From NCBI RefSeq assembly GCF_040807025.1, contig NC_090954.1, forward strand, positions 20,030,501 through 20,094,500: a stretch of 64,000 bases of DNA, in the 5' to 3' direction. Under the pieces are notes generated by a model. That model saw nothing but the letters and a program-made list of their open reading frames with translations, ran no database searches and was not told the DNA's origin. The translations under genes were made by a program, and so were the position numbers. Positions 36,401 to 45,864 of the stretch are shown piece by piece (position 1 is the stretch's first letter; every line of letters starts with the position of its first letter). Source of the stretch: Struthio camelus. Taxonomy: Eukaryota; Chordata; Aves; Struthioniformes; Struthionidae.

Positions 36401-39400
36401 TTTTTAACATCAACTTGTCTGCCTTTTTCTTTCGGGTTTGGTATTAATGCCGCTTGGGCATAAGCGGTTACATGGCTTGCAGTGATTTAGATAAAAGAGG
36501 GTTTACTGACCTCTGGGGAAAGATTATTCTGTACTTAGGTCTTGGCAAGTGCTTAATTATGCAGATGTAGTTCCTGAGTGCAGATAGCTTCCAGAGCTTT
36601 CCTAAAGGCACTGATACAAAAATGGAAGCCTGCTTTTATTGTGGGAAACTGTCTCATAACAGCAGTGGTGGTAGAGTGCGTGCAGTGACTGCACGTGTGC
36701 GGATTTTGATACAGTTACATGCGAGAGTCTGAGTGCAGACGAGCACTGCTGTGGAAGGAAGGGTTTGATTGCTTAGATACCATCCACTGTGTGAATGGAT
36801 TGGCAGCTGTTGACTTGGTGGCTGTTGGTGGAGCGCACAGATGATAACATGAGGTGGATCCCAGCGCTCTCTGTTTCAGGCTCGTATTTTGGAAAACAGT
36901 GGAACATTTGTATAGAGTCTGATGTGTTAAATTAGTGTCTCTTCAGCGTTAGCCTTAGTTGTAGAAGCAGATAAATGTGGCTTTTCTACACCAGGTGAAA
37001 TCTTAGTTTTGGCAAACTTGGTTTTTTAGGCTTCTGTGCATACGCAGAGGTGGTATTATCTGTCTTACCTGACTTAACCTGTAACTTCAGATATGCCAGG
37101 CCACAGTCAGTTCTTGTGTATTTGTCAGTGTTAATTGATGAAGTGTTAATTTGGCCTTTGTTCAAAAGGCAGAGGAAATTGGGCAAACTCACACCAAAAT
37201 GGTGACCAGTGAATTGTGTGTGTAATATTTGATTTTTTTTAGCTATATGGGTGGAAGGCCATCTTGTATGCATGCTACAAACTATTTTGGGTCGAGGTTG
37301 CTGTATATGAACAAATGAAGTGATATTGACACTTACCAGACTCTTTTTGTTAGAAAAAAGCAAAATTGTCAGAAGATGATGACGATGATGATGAAGATGA
37401 GGATGATGATGATGAGTATGTATTTTCGTTTTGATAGTGTGTTTTGAAATACCATTATAAGGATAATTGTTTCAGAACATGAATTATGTATGACATAACT
37501 GGATATCATGCCAGGAAATTCCTTAGCTGCAAAAGTGCAGAATTAGCTCAAGCTTATCCCCACGCTGTAAGCTAAATTGTAACTCTAAGAAATGAGTGGT
37601 TTTTTATGTATCTTACATGGAGTGGGATTTAACTTCATGTAGTTCAGTAACTTTAAATAGATTTAGAATTTCTTCTTTAGGGGTAGTTGGGGTTGTGTCA
37701 AGCTAAAGTTTCCAAATGCAGTTCTTAAGTCCTAAGATACATGCTTTCAGCCTTAAAATGGAAGGGGTTAGTTACATTTTACTACTTTGCTAGTAAGTGA
37801 GGGGATTTGACCTATAATTAGCTTGCTGTCTGTTAAAACAGTCTAGGAGGCAGAGCTGGAAAGCTTACTTGCCTTCCTTCACTAATAAAATTTTATTGCA
37901 AAAGCAAGATGAATTTTTAGTGAATAAGGGGATTGGCTATGCCAAGAGTGAGCTGTGGTGAGTGACTGCCTTTTACTTGTAGTGATGAGGATGACTTGGA
38001 TGAAGATGAGGAAGAAATGAAAACTCCAATAAAGAAAGTAAGTGGCCTATATATTTAACATTTGAACTTAGACACCCTTCATTTGACCCGTGAAGAATTA
38101 AAAAGCCTGTTTGATGACCTTGAAAGGTAGTGAGTGATAACACTGGTTAGACATGCTACCTGGGGCTCAGTTTATCCAGGCAGGAAGAGTAAGTGCTAGC
38201 ACCTCCAATTCTTTAATTGCTTGAGTGATCTTTCTAAGGTAAGACCCCTGGTTGGGGGCGAAGAGGTGCTGGGTTTGCAACAGTGAGATACAGGTCTAGG
38301 TTTGACCTCCTGACTCCATCACTGTGCAGGAACTAGTTGAAGTTTCCTGCTCTTTGTGCAGAGTTTTGTTTTCTAGTGGGCTGGATATCTTGAGATTGTG
38401 TAAGGGGAGACAGTAATCAGGCAGATAGTTCTTTGATAATGATAATGGCTTTGAGCACTGCTATTTGGAATCTGTGAATGGGATGCTTCTGATTTAGCTT
38501 AGTTTTATATGAAGAAAATTGTAATAGGACATTAGAACACTTCAGCATGTATACACATTTAGATCATATTTACTTCAGTAGAAAGGTGAGGGGTGGCTGG
38601 GTGCTCTTTTACTACCTGGGTATATGCATGTGCAATAGTCAGATTCACGTATAGGTGCTGGAGAGCAAACAAAGCCTGCTCAGATAAGTAAGATATGTTG
38701 ATTGTGTTTTTCCATGTTGATGATTCTGTGTGCTGGTGAAGGTCTTCAGCAATGTAATTTTGAGTCCTTGAGTGCCATCTAGTGGCAAAATAAACTGAAG
38801 ACAATTTGGCAACTGTAGTAGAGATAGAGGAGGCTGGGAGTAATCTCTTAGTTGCTTACGTTGTCTTGAGTTTATATTTACGTGTCTGCTGTCTAGAAAT
38901 GAATACTTAATATTGTACTCCACTAAAGGCTATTGTGTCCTAATGCATTTCCGTAGGTCGAAAGTGCACAATAGTTTAAGACCTGTTAAAGCTATTAGCC
39001 CCAAGTGCAGATGTCTCACCATGTATTCAAATGTAGTGGGGTTGAATGAAATGCTCTTTTTGATTTATATAGGAATACACGAATCAGTTCTTGAATCTGC
39101 ATATGGCATTGTCCACGCATTTGCCAGACAGTGCTTCTGCAGGAAATGCTAAAGACCAAGGTTATGATGTTTCAAATAGCTAGCACTGAATTGGATCTTG
39201 AACTTGCAGTGTCAACTAGAATTAAAAAGTCATTTGAGTTCTTGTAGCATACATGCTTTTTACTTAAATAGACACATTGATTTACGCTGCTTTGTTCCAG
39301 ATTAAATAATATGTATTTGTCACCAAGTCTTCATTATTATGTTAATGAACTTCTCATTGGTAACAGTTTTTTTTATGGCAAATGAACTTAAGTGCTTTAT

Positions 39401-42400
39401 TTTCAGCCTGCCCGTGAATCTTCTGGAAAAAATATGCAGAAAGCGAAGCAAAATGGAAAAGATTCTAAGCCGTCCACACCCGCATCTAAATCAAAAGTGA
39501 GTGAATGCAAATGAGGTAAAGCTAATGTTAATTCCAGTGTGGACTGTCTTGCATAGTAGTTAGTACATTATTTAAAGTTACTATTAAGTTTTTTGAATGT
39601 GTGTAGAAAGCATGATAGGGAGAAGCATGAATGAGTGTCATGTCGTTGCTTAATGTTCTGCTGTGAAGCTCTTTGGTAGTACTCCTCCCTCTATCAAATT
39701 TTGGCTGTTCCCAGGCTGTCCCTGGTGATCACTAGCGTCTTTATAATTTTTGCATAGTTGATACATACTCTCACTGTAGTAAAACAGAAGACTCAAGACT
39801 GACAAGGGAGTCTGATCCTTGCTGAGGATCAGATCTGAGTTATGTTTCCTGCTACCTGCCTTGTCGCAGCACTGCTAGTTTTGTGCCTTTATGACGACGC
39901 AGATCCAGGAGTGTGATCCTTCTGAGAACTTAACAATTTTCATGTTGAACTCCTTTGCAGTTGGGCCAAGCTTCCTTATGCAGCTTTCCCTTGCACGTAG
40001 ATTAACATATATGCGTGGAAGGTTGCATACAGAAATTAGTGTGGGATGGATGGGAGGATAGCCTCTCAAAAGCAATGTAGAGTTATACCTTGTTTTTTTA
40101 AAGCATGACTGGCCTACATGGCAGCAGCTGTGGAACACTGGATTAGACTGATTTGTTTGGGCTATTTTCAGTTTCATTTCTGTTTGGGAAAGAGCTGGGG
40201 AAACATCTACCCAGAAGCATCAGATACTTGCTATGCTAACTGTAGTTACGAATTCCAAACTTGGACAAGGTCAAGAACAGAATATTTTTCATAAGTTCTG
40301 TGTTGGGAGCACAACTTTTAACTTTTATGACTTTGAAAAGTACCCGATGTATCTGCATAATAGCCTGTTCCTTTATCAGGTGTAAATTCTACTAGGTTTT
40401 AAGGTTCTTGTTTCTAGAAAACTTAAATCCTGCAAACCGAGCAGCTTTGTGTATATGCAAGTTTCTAACAAAACATATAATTGTTTCAGACTCCAGATTC
40501 CAAGAAAGAAAAATCCCTAACTCCAAAAACACCAAAAGTCCCTCTGTCATTAGAGGAGATTAAAGCAAAAATGCAAGCGTCCATAGATAAGGTGAGTTTT
40601 TTTGAAACTGCAGTTTGGTCAGTTTTGATATTTTTTACTTTTGCAGATCAGAAGGATTGGATGTTATTAAGAAATAGTTACACGTCACTGTCCAATTGTC
40701 AGACTATATCAGTGTTGAAACTTTGAGAAATACAAACTCTGGGACAAACGGAAACCTCTTTGTTCATGAGATGCCAGCCAAAGGGTCAAGAGAACACCCA
40801 CCTCAGTGGGGGCTGCTGTGCTGATGTTCTTGGGTATATGTGGCCTTCAAGTTGCACACCTTTCTGCAATGAATTTTCTCTTAAGATTTTTGTTTCTCCA
40901 GTAGTGATGGTTACTGATATATTAAGCTAACCGTTTCTACTGAGTTTAAACAAAAAAGCAACAATAAAGCCAGCAAACGTGGGTATAGTGTTTATTCTAG
41001 AGGTATCTAAATAGTATACGTGCTTAGGCAGCCAGACTAAAGCAGGCGACTCTTCTTGCCTGGAGTTGGTTGGTCTAAAAGGAGCAACTTTGGGAACTTG
41101 TAAGGCTCTGTAACTTCCAGCAGGGGGAGATAAGTGCTTGTGATATCCTTTGTGAATCAATGAAATCCTAAAAGCAGTTGCTTTCTGGATTGGAGATTTG
41201 AGGTCAATTCAGTCTCCCTTTGGGTGTTTCGTCTTTTGAAGGTCAAATAATGACCTCTTGGCTTTTGACTGCTGTCAGCTTTAACTGGCATTTCAAGGTT
41301 ATGTATTATTCTCCTTAGCTACTGCTTAAGTGTCAAAAATTGCATTTTAGTGAAATGCTCTGCATGTGGGCTGGTTGGGTGAAGGTATAGAGGTGGTAGT
41401 ATTTTTTCTCCCATTAGCCAAGTTTTTGGGTACGTGCATGCTAACTAGGGGTGCAGTTCAATAGATGCACACCTGTACTACAGAACAGCTGGTAATGAGA
41501 AGCTGACATTGACACTACATATGTTCTAGAATTTTTTTTACTAATTCAAGACTGCTTGTAGATCAGGTGCCTTTTGGTGATTCAGAGGAGTTTTGGTGAC
41601 TGAATTGATTCTTTTCTGGAGACTTATTTTTGGATAAACGTAAAGCCTATGTCGATGGCAATTTTATGAGGAGCTCTGGGTTTTTGAATTCAGCCTCAGG
41701 TGGCTGTTTCCCCCTTACACCGGCAATTAAGTCTCCTAAAGAGTTAGGATTATCTTGTGCTCTGCTGCTTAATGTTTCAAGACAGTTCTAGCCTATGAAG
41801 GCAAAATATGACAGAATGGCTCTAAGGATGTGTAGTGAACCTGTGGTATACTTCACCAGGATCAAATTATGTATCCCTGAATTGTGGACCTGACAGCGAT
41901 GGATGGTAGCATTCTACCTAGGTCAGACTAACCTCTTGGAACAAGTGGATGCTAGGGATGGTTTTGCATGACTCATAAAGGAGCAGTGATTAGCGTTGCC
42001 TCTGCGTTGTAAGCAAAAGTGACTTAGTTGTTCACAGTAGGCAGAGATGTCCCTGTGGAGGGAAGAATGCAGCATGCAGATGGATAATGAGAATTGGCAA
42101 GTGGCTTCAGTAGGATACACTTTCTAGTTGCTGGAAACGGTTTTAACTGGGAAATGCTGTGTAAGCAGAAATATGTAGAAGCAGTGGCAGACAGCTTAAT
42201 TTAGTGTTTCTGATCGTGCTAGACCGTATCTGGTTGAGGCAAAATGTTTGTGCATTGCCATATACAATAGCTCTTTTAGCTGACAGCCGGCAAGTTAACA
42301 GCTTAAAAATTGTGTGAATTGCCAGAGAAAGTGTGATAATATTAAAATGGAACCCCTGTGTTAGGGAGTGAACTTAAGTTGGTGTCAAAAAGCTAATGGA

Positions 42401-43986
42401 AAAGCATCCATGCTTGTCAGATTCAGGAAGGACGTATACCAAAATGAGCCTTAAAATAGGGCACCGTGAGTGGGAGATTAGTTAAATTTTTCTTTAGAGA
42501 GCTGTAGTAGAAAACTTGCTGAAAGACGATGTCTGAAGCGACATACCATGGTAGGAAAGCCATAAATATGGATTTAGTGCTAATTTAACCGAATAGCATA
42601 TGGGGGGTGACTACAAACAAGGTTAAGCGATGAATGCATGCTATTATGTTTTTTGAGCATGAGCAGAGTTGCTTGTAAAGCCATTTCAGTATGGAGGCCC
42701 TCGCTGGTGTGGTAAATATCTGCACACTTGTAGAGAGATGTTTAAAATGGTTTGGTAGCAGACTGGATGTGGCAAGGTGAGTTCAGTAAAATTCCACTTA
42801 TGTTGCAAAGAATTTAAGCTTCATAAGCTTTTTTATTGGAGTCATTTAATGGCCTGCATACACTAAAGTTTGCTTTTTTCAAAATAGGGTTCTTCCCTTC
42901 CTAAGCTGGAACCCAAATTTGCCAACTATGTTAAGAATTGTTTCAGGACGGAGGACCAGAAGGTAACTGAATTTATTGGAGCTTGATAAAATCCAAAAAA
43001 ACGTTTCTAACCTAACACAGGGATTCTTTTCCACTTCTTAATCTTTACAAGCTTTAGACTGTTTCAAAGGGTTGCAAACCACAAACAATACTTCAAATTA
43101 AATAAATGGGAACGGTTTTAAGGGTTTAGTTGGCTAAGATGAGAAAGCTAATATTTTATTACATTTTTCCAGCTTTTATATGGTTGGTAAATTATCTCTT
43201 GCTTACTAAACCCACAGAATTTTCCTTTTGGCACCATATTGGCTAAGGAAATGAGCTGTGGTTTTCCTTGCTGCTGAATTTGGCCACCTAGGCTAGTCTG
43301 CTGGTTCAGCCTTCTTTTGTTGGGGAGGGTGTCTGGGAGGGGGAACTGTTTTGCAAGTGAAATTACGGCTTTCTTGCCGCTCTTTCTCCCAAAGTCAACT
43401 GAACTCTTGTAAGAGGGCAAGCCAAAAGGTGGTATCAGGAAGCAAGTTTCTGAATTAGTTATTACTCAACATGTACTAGGTTAAAATATGTCTTAGATTT
43501 CCCTATCAAAATTCCTGTAAGTTAAAGCTTTCTTCCAGTGACAGAATTCCTTATGCTTTCCTGCTTCCTTCAGTGGTTCAGAGTAAACTTGTCTGATAGA
43601 CAAATTGATAGGTTCTTGAAAGAATGTTTAAAAGCAGCTAGCCTCAGCTACTGGAGTTAGTCTGACATTAGTCAGGGTAGGCAGAGTTCAGCCAATATTT
43701 GCCTAGCTGGTCCACACCCATCCTCTCACTTACCTTCACTGAATTCTTATTATTGTGACTTACTGTGAATAACAGTCTTATAACAGAAGGACCTAACGTT
43801 GCTTTAAACCTCATTTTCTCTGAAAAAGAATGTATTTTTTTTATTGTGACTTAATGCCAGAGTATTTTGTGGAGTAAATGGAGATAGTAAACTGAAAATA
43901 ATTGGAAAACTAGATTTCAATTTCTAACTCTTTGTGTACACTTCCAGGTCATTCAAGCTCTCTGGCAGTGGAGACAGACTCTGTAA
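30363..43986 (+). CDS. NPM1: Nucleophosmin (nucleolar phosphoprotein B23), 11 coding exons
   Basis: Joining 30363-30426, 31364-31443, 34464-34583, 35308-35401, 36290-36393, 37354-37415, 37983-38037, 39407-39496, 40490-40591, 42888-42962 and 43948-43986 gives an uninterrupted 294-residue frame ending in TAA. The N-terminal core (about residues 15-120) is the nucleoplasmin fold that forms pentamers. An acidic patch (122-133) follows, then a bipartite nuclear localisation signal (K142-R143 and K155-K158), a long Asp/Glu tract (161-186), a basic Lys-rich linker, and the C-terminal three-helix nucleic-acid-binding domain (about 245-294). Trp288 and Trp290, known in the family to be needed for nucleolar retention, are both present. 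Family knowledge: the protein shuttles between nucleolus and cytoplasm, chaperones histones and ribosomal proteins, and acts in ribosome biogenesis and centrosome duplication. The start has a strong context (A at -3, G at +4) and no upstream ATG from the inferred TSS. All introns are GT-AG except intron 2 (GC-AG). The gene is intact. Confidence 0.98.
30656..30752 (+). repeat. GC-rich short tandem repeat in NPM1 intron 1
   Basis: GTCCGTTAGCCGCGC or its near-copies (GTTGG variant) recur three times at about 30682-30735, separated by GCCGGC spacers and followed by an alternating GC run. It looks like a small minisatellite inside the CpG island. Confidence 0.7.
31364..31443 (+). CDS. NPM1: NPM1 coding exon 2, followed by a GC donor
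   Basis: 80 bases, the length I recall for the human exon. It encodes the first strands of the nucleoplasmin core ([20 protein letters not shown]). The acceptor is a poly-T tract plus cag. The exon must end at ACG 31441-31443 for the frame to continue into exon 3 as LRT-VTLGAG, so the donor is gcaagt, a GC instead of GT. Confidence 0.96.
33957..33994 (+). repeat. Short direct repeat in NPM1 intron 2
   Basis: TAAATTATGGCACTGAA (33957-33973) and TAAATTATGACACTGAA (33978-33994) lie 21 bases apart, differing at one base. Confidence 0.85.
34464..34583 (+). CDS. NPM1: NPM1 coding exon 3
   Basis: 120 bases, phase 0 at both ends, residues 49-88 (begins [19 protein letters not shown]). It carries the central beta strands of the pentamer-forming core. 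Acceptor tttacag, donor gtaagg. Confidence 0.97.
35308..35401 (+). CDS. NPM1: NPM1 coding exon 4
   Basis: 94 bases, residues 89-119 plus one base of codon 120 (begins [19 protein letters not shown]). It completes the nucleoplasmin core, including the conserved [13 protein letters not shown] segment. Acceptor ttcttcag, donor gtatgt. Confidence 0.97.
36290..36393 (+). CDS. NPM1: NPM1 coding exon 5
   Basis: 104 bases, finishing codon 120 and encoding 121-154. It holds the short acidic patch [13 protein letters not shown] and the first half of the bipartite nuclear localisation signal ([14 protein letters not shown]). Acceptor ttttaccag, donor gtatac. Confidence 0.96.
37354..37415 (+). CDS. NPM1: NPM1 coding exon 6 (nuclear signal and start of acidic tract)
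   Basis: 62 bases. It opens with KKAKL, the second half of the bipartite nuclear signal, and then runs almost wholly as GAT/GAC/GAA/GAG codons. The exon ends inside the acidic tract after GA, and the next exon supplies the third base of that Asp codon. Acceptor ttgttag, donor gtatgt. Confidence 0.95.
37983..38037 (+). CDS. NPM1: NPM1 coding exon 7 (end of acidic tract)
   Basis: 55 bases, finishing the split Asp codon and encoding [18 protein letters not shown]. The TP dipeptide at 189-190 sits where family members carry a proline-directed phosphorylation site; this is inferred by position. Acceptor acttgtag, donor gtaagt. Confidence 0.95.
38771..38787 (-). promoter_or_regulatory. Predicted CTCF site in NPM1 intron 7
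   Basis: The reverse complement contains CCACTAGATGGCAC, matching all 14 positions of CCASYAGRKGGCRS. Confidence 0.6.
39407..39496 (+). CDS. NPM1: NPM1 coding exon 8
   Basis: 90 bases, phase 0 at both ends, residues 194-223. It is a low-complexity Lys/Ser-rich linker with [18 protein letters not shown], matching the human [12 protein letters not shown] segment. Acceptor ttttcag, donor gtgagt. Confidence 0.96.
40490..40591 (+). CDS. NPM1: NPM1 coding exon 9
   Basis: 102 bases, phase 0, residues 224-257, with KTPKTPK-like repeats (LTPKTPKVP) and the [14 protein letters not shown] helix that starts the C-terminal domain. Acceptor tgtttcag, donor gtgagt. Reading on into the intron stays open for 44 codons, to a stop at 40724-40726. 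Confidence 0.96.
41117..41130 (+). promoter_or_regulatory. Weaker CTCF-like site in NPM1 intron 9
   Basis: CCAGCAGGGGGAGA matches 12 of 14 core positions and faces right. Confidence 0.35.
42888..42962 (+). CDS. NPM1: NPM1 coding exon 10
   Basis: 75 bases, phase 0, residues 258-282 (begins [19 protein letters not shown]). It encodes the middle of the C-terminal three-helix bundle, including the conserved NYVKNCFR. Acceptor aaaatag, donor gtaact. Confidence 0.97.
43948..43986 (+). CDS. NPM1: NPM1 coding exon 11 (C-terminus)
   Basis: Encodes [12 protein letters not shown] and TAA. Trp288 and Trp290 are in place. In humans this exon is the site of leukaemia frameshifts; here it is intact and ordinary. 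Acceptor acttccag. Confidence 0.97.
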   Translation, partial: VIQALWQWRQTL

Positions 43987-44313
43987 GAAAAGAAAACAGT
44001 TTAAACAGTTCATTAAAATCTGCCGTCTTATTTCTGTAACCATTATTTGGCTGTCCTTTTTACAAATGCTGAAAGAGCTTTCCCTACAGTGTCTGATAAA
44101 TGTCATCCAGATTACCTTGCCAAGAATGTGTTGTCCAAAATGCCTGTTTAGTTTTTAAAGATGGGACTCCACCCTCAGCTTCATTTTAAGTATGTATGGA
44201 ATGTTTTGATAAGGCATGGTGGTGGTGGTGGTCAGACAAATGGAAATGGTGGGGAGACTAAATGTACGTGGAAGAAATAAAATTTAGTATTTTAATAAAG
44301 TACTATCGTTTCT
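43987..44313 (+). other. NPM1: NPM1 3' UTR
   Basis: About 325 bases from the stop to the inferred cleavage point. It includes a (GGT)n stretch near 44216-44232. The block around 44110-44190 (contains AATGTGTTGTCCAAAATGCC) reads almost like the human NPM1 3' UTR as I recall it, which is unusual for non-coding DNA across birds and mammals. Confidence 0.85.
44276..44299 (+). terminator. NPM1: NPM1 tandem polyadenylation signals
   Basis: Two AATAAA hexamers, at 44276-44281 and 44294-44299, are 18 bases apart. A T-rich then G/T-rich stretch follows at 44310-44333, as expected for a downstream element. The second hexamer in TTTAATAAAG context is the likely major signal, with cleavage near 44312. 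Confidence 0.85.
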
Positions 44314-45850
44314 TTTTTTATGGGTTGGGGTAGTCTGCATACTGAATACAGAAGATAACAGGGCTTGAAAGTTCTCGTAGGAACTACTGCTAAGTATTTT
44401 AGCTACTTCTCTTTACCAAGCGCACATTGGATAAAGTCTCATTTATGTTGTCAGCTTTGAAGACAACTTTCCTCCGATTGCATGAGCTTAACAGCTACTG
44501 AACAGACGGTTTAGTGAGAAGACTAAGTGGTAAGCTGGGCTGTGTTCTTGTCTGGAAGTGACCACTAATTATGTAATTGCCTAAAACAGCCTTTCCTGCA
44601 TCGCTGTTTCTGACCCTGCCTAATTGCACTTGGTTTATGGTTTCTTTCTAACAATTGAATCTGTAGGGCTTGTGACTCCACTTGTAAAATGTAATACTTC
44701 TGATTTGGGAAATGCTGGCTGTGCTGTTCCTATAAAGGGCTACTGTCTCTGAGGTTGTCTCACTTAATGAATCTTGTAAGGGTTTTGTGGAGAAGAGTGT
44801 TAAGCTCTTTGAATGCTGTAGGGTGTGTCTGGAGTGCTCTTAGGCTGAGTGAGATCAATGCCAGTGGATACATTCCTGGGAATGATGGGAAGCTAGTCTC
44901 CAGCCTTTCAGGATCGCAAATCCCAAAAGCTCAAGTGGGCAGGTAGCCCGTATTAGTTCCTCAGATCATGTTCAGAGGCACTCCTGGTAATGGTTGCGCA
45001 TGTTCAACTTATTCCTATAGTTCTTAACTGGGAGCAAAGCATGTGGAAAAAGTGGCTTTCTGTGGGAGATAATTCTTTGATCAAGTTTGACTTGTGGTGA
45101 CTTGCTAAGTCGGAAGCCTCCTTTAAAGTGTGACTAAGATGACAAAGTGGAGTCAGTAGTGGATTTTTTTTTTATTATTGCCTACCAAGGTCATTAAAAG
45201 GTTGAGTTAAAACAATCTGCTGGTCCAGTCTCGGTCCTATAAAATAGAAATGCCAAAGTGTAAGGGCATTCTCACGTTGAAAGGAGGAAAGCCTGAATGA
45301 CATACCTGACATTGCAGACTTTTCCTCGAAGCTCTTACCCAAATGCTGTAGCACTTCAAATGTTTGAATGCTATGGAATGCATAGTAACTGCAGTAATGG
45401 TGTGAAGGCAGGAACAATACTTAAAGCATTTAAACCGTATTATAGCAACTATGAGACCCTGATTTAGCCCTCACTGCAGAGTTCAGAATTAATGAACTGA
45501 CTTCCTTTTTTCACAGCAGAAAATGTTGTTAATGCGGAGGAACCTGAAGGGCTCACATCAATTGGAGTAGTGGTTCAGTGGATGAAAGCGCTGCTCTTTC
45601 TGCTCTCTGTTGCCTTCACAACACATTCGCAAAAATCTTTGTGATGCTGCCCTTGCAGCAAGCAAGCTGGGTATTGGGTGTCCTATTTACTGATTTTTCT
45701 CTTGGAAGTTGTTTTAGAAGCAAAATGTAATTTGGTTACTGAAACTATATTTTTAGGGTTTCTTATTGTAAAACCTGCAGCGTCTACAGTCAAGATTACA
45801 GGCATGATGAAAACGAGTAAAACTCTCCAGAAGCACACCGTTCTTTTGTT

Positions 45851-45864
45851 GGGGGGGGGGGGGG
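45851..45864 (+). repeat. Poly-G run (14 G)
   Basis: Fourteen consecutive G about 1.5 kb downstream of NPM1. A similar run of ten, preceded by (TG)n, is at 49508-49530. Confidence 0.9.
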
